Virus record (IMG/VR): IMGVR_UViG_3300028364_000131
Location: 1 to 25,577 of that record
Strand: one strand, 5' to 3'
Length of the DNA stretch: 25,577 bases
DNA from: a virus
Under the pieces are notes generated by a model, which had not been told where the DNA came from, searched no databases, and worked only from the letters and a program-made list of their open reading frames with translations. Position numbers and translations under genes: made by a program. Of the stretch, positions 22,102-25,577 are shown in pieces. Position 1 is the stretch's first letter, and each line of letters begins with the position of its first letter.

Positions 22102-22473
22102 ATGGACATGACACGACAAGAAATAATAGAAGTAACAGAACGAATCTATAATAATGTAATGGATCATTATGGTGAATCAAAACATCATAGTTTCTTTCCA
22201 CACGTTTCAATAGAAGATACACCATTTTCAGACTCGGATGTTCCCGAAGATCTATACGGTGAATATTGTTCCATGTTGAACGAAATCACGGTATACTGGA
22301 AAAACATTCCATCGGTAGAACATCTAACACGAACATTGGTACATGAATACCAACACTATTTACAATCGAGTTCGTGGATGAAACGATATTACACAATGGG
22401 ATACAGTTATAATGACCACCCATATGAAATCGCTGCATTTGATGAGGAGAAAAACTGGAAACTATTTATTTAA
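22102..22473 (+). CDS. Small HExxH zincin-like protein
   Basis: This gives 123 residues from ATG 22102 (MDMTRQEIIEVTERIY); a TTG at 22099 and an ATG at 22108 are alternative starts. HEYQH at residues 81-85 lies in a helix (RTLVHEYQHYLQ). 'HPYEIAAF' at 106-113 offers E109 as a third zinc ligand, the same layout as the protein at 5881. The N-terminal half, with 'GEYCSMLNEITVYWKN', would form the sheet in front of the active site. Peptidase activity and zinc binding are inferred from these motifs only; the target is unknown. Its promoter type is that of the accessory genes, unlike the copy at 5881. Confidence 0.7.
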   Translation: MDMTRQEIIEVTERIYNNVMDHYGESKHHSFFPHVSIEDTPFSDSDVPEDLYGEYCSMLNEITVYWKNIPSVEHLTRTLVHEYQHYLQSSSWMKRYYTMGYSYNDHPYEIAAFDEEKNWKLFI

Positions 22474-22513
22474 CAAAACATTAACATATTAAATTTCAAC
22501 ACTTTCTATTGGG

Positions 22514-22546
22514 ATTGTGTTGAGGTTAAACCTCCGCGTATCCGAT
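22514..22546 (+). promoter_or_regulatory. Diverged promoter of the helicase/methyltransferase unit, with a palindrome in the spacer
   Basis: ATTGTG (22514-22519), a 19-nt spacer, and TATCCGAT (22539-22546), with flanks (CG before the box, TAATAATTAA after it) like those of the cassettes. The spacer holds the perfect inverted repeat GAGGTT-A-AACCTC (22522-22534). A partial upstream half, TTAACATATTAAA, lies at 22481-22493. Confidence 0.4.
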
Positions 22547-22571
22547 AATATAATAATTAAAACATAAAATA

Positions 22572-24818
22572 ATGAATGCTACATTAAATTTAACTGTACT
22601 TTTAAGAAATGTACAGGGTGGTGCAATCATCAAGACAATATTACCAGAGGGTGAATTAGATGTGTTCAATATCCGCGGCCAGGGGTTATATGCATGGGTC
22701 ACTGAATCCCAATATATGTTGATGGTTCAAACTGGTAAGAGGTATAAAATAAAGTTCGGACAATATGGAACATATGCGGTTGGAGGTTCTACTCCACAAG
22801 ATACTATTAATAGTTACTCATGGGTGAATGAACCTATTGTTATTCTTTGGGCGTATCGATTTTTGGAAACTGAAATCGAACGAGATGAATGCGGTGAGTA
22901 TATTAAATCCGCATATATCGCCGAAGGGATTATTAATAAAAATATAGGTAGTAAGGTGATTGAGGGAAAGGGAACTGAAACCTTTATGACTACATTGGAT
23001 ATTATTAAGAGTGTATTTTCCCAAACAATGTTCCACAATAATGCACTTAAATCGTTTACACCCAGAATCCCGCAACAAGAATTTATCGATAAATACATTG
23101 CACATCGTAAAAACGGAGGTAGGGAGTTTCTACTTGCGGCCATTATGAGGTATGGAAAAAACTTTTCATGGTTATGTGGGGTGCGTGAATTGATTAGCTA
23201 TAATGGTAATTTACTTGTGTTGACCTCGAAACCCGGAGTGTTTGATACCCTTAAAAAGGATATCATGGAACACGTTTATTTTGCAGATTGGGAATACGTT
23301 GATTTACGTGAAGTGAAAATCAAGGATGATTTTGAACTCGATACTACTAGGATTTCGATCGTAGTCGTTTCTACTCAACTTAGTTATAATAAAGTTAGTG
23401 GTAAATCAACTCAAAAATTTCTTGCAAGAAACAACTTCGATGATACATTTTTGGATGAATGTCATGCAGGAACGGATACCGAAAAATTTATAAATTTTTT
23501 AGCTTCAATCAATTCCAATCACTATACATTTGGTAGTGGTACACCATATAAGACTATTGTTTCAAGGGGATTCACCCAAGAAAACACATATTTCTATGGT
23601 TATGTAGAACAACAACATCAAAAGTGGACGGATATTAAAAACGATACACCAAATTCATCAGTAACCATAGATTGTATTATACCATCAATTGCCGATGATT
23701 ATAGAAATAACGTTAATTATTCAGATGATGAACAATTTAGAATGTCCAAATTACTATCGGTAAACGATACTGGGGAATTCAACTTTGGTGGAGATGTTAG
23801 AAATTTCCTACTTGATGTCCTTGGTAAGAGTAATAACAAACATCGATATTCTCCATACAGGATAACTAGTGGAAAACTTGATCATACTATATGGTTACTA
23901 CCTAATTCAACTAATGTTGTTAAATCAGTTGGAAGGTTACTCAACGATATTGCACCCGAATATAAGGTGATTGTTGCGACGGGTAATGAAACTACCGATA
24001 TAACCGATGTACATGGTGCGATTGGTGAATTTGATAAAACCATAACACTTACAATAGGTAGGTTTGTCGAGGGAACAACGGTCGAACAATGGACTGGAGC
24101 TTTGGTATTTTCAGAAACAGAATCTATCGAAAAATATTTTCAGTTTATTTTTAGAATCGCTTCACCATATATCGGTAAAGATAAGGGATATGTATTCGAT
24201 TTTTCCACGGAACGGACGTTTCAAATGATGTTTGAAATGGCAAATACACAAGCTACCAACACGAATAGAAATGATTCACAAAATGTTATCAAAGAATGGT
24301 TGGATTGTTATAACGTCTATCATATGGATGGAGGAGTATCACCAAAACGCGTTGAAGTTGGTGATATTCTTGAAAAAATAAAACATGGTGATTACCGTTC
24401 TGCTGCATTGACTAAAACTTATAAAAATTGGTTTAATACCGATAATTTGGATAAAGTTGTTAATGTGTTTTCAAATACCGACACTGCAAAAAATATTAAT
24501 ATATCTACTAAATTCATTTCGAATGAAATGAAAGGTGGTAAAACTGCAAAACATATACGAACTGGCAATTCAGATAAAGACGATAAAATTGTTGGTGATT
24601 TAACGAAAACAATGAAAAATATTGTAGGTATTATATCCACATTCCCATTATACAGTACACTTTTCGAGGATGAAATGAACGAAAGAACTCTTGAAGAAAT
24701 ACTTAGAGTTGCTAGTGATGATGAAATACGATCATATTGTAAAGTTGGTAAATCTGAAATACAGTTATTAATAGATTATAATATTATTGATACAAGGCAG
24801 GTAAATTATTATCTATAA
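22572..24818 (+). CDS. Superfamily-2 helicase/translocase with GIY-YIG-like N-terminal domain (restriction-type)
   Basis: This 748-residue protein has SF2 motifs in order: 'PRIPQQEFIDKY' (Q-type region, 164-175), IMRYGKNF (191-198, in the Walker A position, with Asn where Thr/Ser is usual), DECH (295-298), GSGTP (321-325), 'TIGRFVEGTTVEQW' (493-506) and 'YFQFIFRIASP' (521-531). Related proteins with 'AKMRFGKT' are restriction-type ATPases paired with Eco57I-like methylases. Residues 38-138 (GLY at 38-40, KFGQYG at 61-66, GTETF at 134-138) resemble a GIY-YIG nuclease, but no catalytic Arg is obvious. The methyltransferase gene follows after 71 nt. It could be a restriction enzyme, an inactivated one, or a DNA-processing helicase. 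Confidence 0.75.
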   Translation: MNATLNLTVLLRNVQGGAIIKTILPEGELDVFNIRGQGLYAWVTESQYMLMVQTGKRYKIKFGQYGTYAVGGSTPQDTINSYSWVNEPIVILWAYRFLETEIERDECGEYIKSAYIAEGIINKNIGSKVIEGKGTETFMTTLDIIKSVFSQTMFHNNALKSFTPRIPQQEFIDKYIAHRKNGGREFLLAAIMRYGKNFSWLCGVRELISYNGNLLVLTSKPGVFDTLKKDIMEHVYFADWEYVDLREVKIKDDFELDTTRISIVVVSTQLSYNKVSGKSTQKFLARNNFDDTFLDECHAGTDTEKFINFLASINSNHYTFGSGTPYKTIVSRGFTQENTYFYGYVEQQHQKWTDIKNDTPNSSVTIDCIIPSIADDYRNNVNYSDDEQFRMSKLLSVNDTGEFNFGGDVRNFLLDVLGKSNNKHRYSPYRITSGKLDHTIWLLPNSTNVVKSVGRLLNDIAPEYKVIVATGNETTDITDVHGAIGEFDKTITLTIGRFVEGTTVEQWTGALVFSETESIEKYFQFIFRIASPYIGKDKGYVFDFSTERTFQMMFEMANTQATNTNRNDSQNVIKEWLDCYNVYHMDGGVSPKRVEVGDILEKIKHGDYRSAALTKTYKNWFNTDNLDKVVNVFSNTDTAKNINISTKFISNEMKGGKTAKHIRTGNSDKDDKIVGDLTKTMKNIVGIISTFPLYSTLFEDEMNERTLEEILRVASDDEIRSYCKVGKSEIQLLIDYNIIDTRQVNYYL

Positions 24819-24852
24819 AATTAGGATATATAAAAAAAAAGTTGTATATTAT
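24817..24852 (+). promoter_or_regulatory. Promoter: AAAATTAGG-N19-TATATTAT
   Basis: AAAATTAGG (24817-24825) overlaps the stop codon of the helicase gene; a 19-nt spacer and TATATTAT (24845-24852) follow. The methyltransferase would thus have its own promoter. Confidence 0.6.
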
Positions 24853-24889
24853 TAAGATACTATAAAATTAAAAGATAAACTATAAAACA

Positions 24890-25577
24890 ATGAATACAAA
24901 AAAGGAACATAGTGAATTTATCAAACTTTATAAGTTTTCACATGGTGCAACTTCACCCGATCCGTGGGAGTTGGTAGATATTATTGTAAACAGTATTCCA
25001 ACATATATATATAAGAACAAAAAATCAAAGTTCCTTTTTCCAATAGGTAAGGCAGGAACATTTGTATTATATGCATATTGGAAACTTAGAGAATTTCACT
25101 CACATGATTATATTGTTAATAATATGATTTATGTAGTTGAATCGAATTTGGTAAATTCCAATAGAGTATTAAAAAAGAAATTGGGATTGAAAAATGTATA
25201 TAATGATAATTTCATTAATCCTAAAACCAAAGAACTTAAAAAATTATTAAAAACTATGGAATTTGATGTAGTATTGGGTAATCCACCATATCAAAAAACT
25301 GACAATAAACGATGGAAATTATGGCCCTCTTTTATAGAAAAATCAATACCATTACTTAGTGAAAATGGTTATTTGGGATTGGTGACACCAATATCATGGT
25401 TGGGCGGAATGGGTCCCGAATTAGAACGTGCAAATGAATTGTTACTAAATGAAAATTTGATTTATATAAATAAAAATGTAAATAAGTATTTTAGTTCGGT
25501 GGGTGAGAATATAGGTTGGTTTTTATTATCAAAAAATAATTATAAGGGAAGCACTACTATACAAGATGAGTTGGATC
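24890..25577 (+). CDS. Adenine-N6 DNA methyltransferase (Eco57I-like), 3' end outside window
   Basis: The frame runs from ATG 24890 to the last base (229 codons, no stop), so the C-terminus is missing. The catalytic motif IV N-P-P-Y is at residues 131-134, preceded by 'FDVVLG'. It is followed by 'WPSFIEKSIPLLSENGYLGLVTPISWL', the usual continuation in Eco57I-like N6-adenine methylases. The SAM-binding motif I is likely 'FPIGKAGTFVLYAY' at about residues 50-63, a weak version. It transfers a methyl group from SAM to adenine in a specific DNA sequence. Located behind the helicase/translocase gene and with its own promoter, it probably protects the phage DNA or forms the modification half of a restriction-type pair. 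The target sequence lies in the missing part. Confidence 0.85.
   Translation, partial: MNTKKEHSEFIKLYKFSHGATSPDPWELVDIIVNSIPTYIYKNKKSKFLFPIGKAGTFVLYAYWKLREFHSHDYIVNNMIYVVESNLVNSNRVLKKKLGLKNVYNDNFINPKTKELKKLLKTMEFDVVLGNPPYQKTDNKRWKLWPSFIEKSIPLLSENGYLGLVTPISWLGGMGPELERANELLLNENLIYINKNVNKYFSSVGENIGWFLLSKNNYKGSTTIQDELD

Overview
The window looks like part of the genome of a contractile-tailed (T4-like myovirus) phage. It is AT-rich and densely packed, with tail sheath, tail tube, baseplate-hub and tape-measure genes in order. The host is probably a Bacteroidota bacterium. This is inferred from promoters built as a -33 box, an exact 19-nt spacer and a TAnnTTxG-like -7 box, and from the scarcity of strong Shine-Dalgarno sites. 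I see no tRNA, rRNA, CRISPR array, insertion sequence or integrase. No gene-free stretch exceeds about 215 bp.

Layout. Positions 1-159 hold the 3' end of a virion-appendage-type protein. Positions 315-4477 carry a small coiled-coil protein, the tail sheath, a broken GIY-YIG homing endonuclease, and the tail tube, ending at a tandemly duplicated terminator. Positions 4569-5692 are an island of three small leftward genes, each with its own copy of the same promoter cassette. Positions 5881-7593 are small rightward genes: an HExxH protein, an orphan, and two proteins with T4-like capsid-targeting N-termini, one of them frameshifted. Positions 7808-9626 carry a zinc-ribbon protein and the gp26/gp51 hub pair, which sit in different frames joined at a run of seven T. 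Positions 9691-17416 are an almost gapless late operon: a small helical protein, the tape measure, a tube-initiator-like protein, a gp53-like LysM protein, a large hub protein and two small proteins. Positions 17474-19279 carry a small protein, a compact family-A DNA polymerase and a 48-residue membrane protein. Positions 19327-22473 hold an acidic repeat protein with a capsid-targeting-like N-terminus, a 543-residue unknown, a 131-residue unknown and a second HExxH protein. Positions 22572-25577 hold a superfamily-2 helicase/translocase with a GIY-YIG-like N-terminus, followed by an NPPY adenine-N6 methyltransferase cut by the window end. This pair resembles a restriction-modification module.

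Regulation. Two promoter grammars are visible. TATATTTATA lies a short way upstream of virion-type genes and is a candidate late promoter; its reverse complement contains the T4 late octamer TATAAATA. (A)ATTAGG-N19-TAnnTTAG lies upstream of non-structural and accessory genes, often with an upstream half TTTAACATATTAAA. Terminators follow the sheath, tube, 7593 and gp51 genes.

Three genes are interrupted at or near homopolymers: 3236, 6901 and 9404. They could be real decay or recoding, or base-calling errors, and should be treated together. Everything here comes from reading the sequence; no database search was run.
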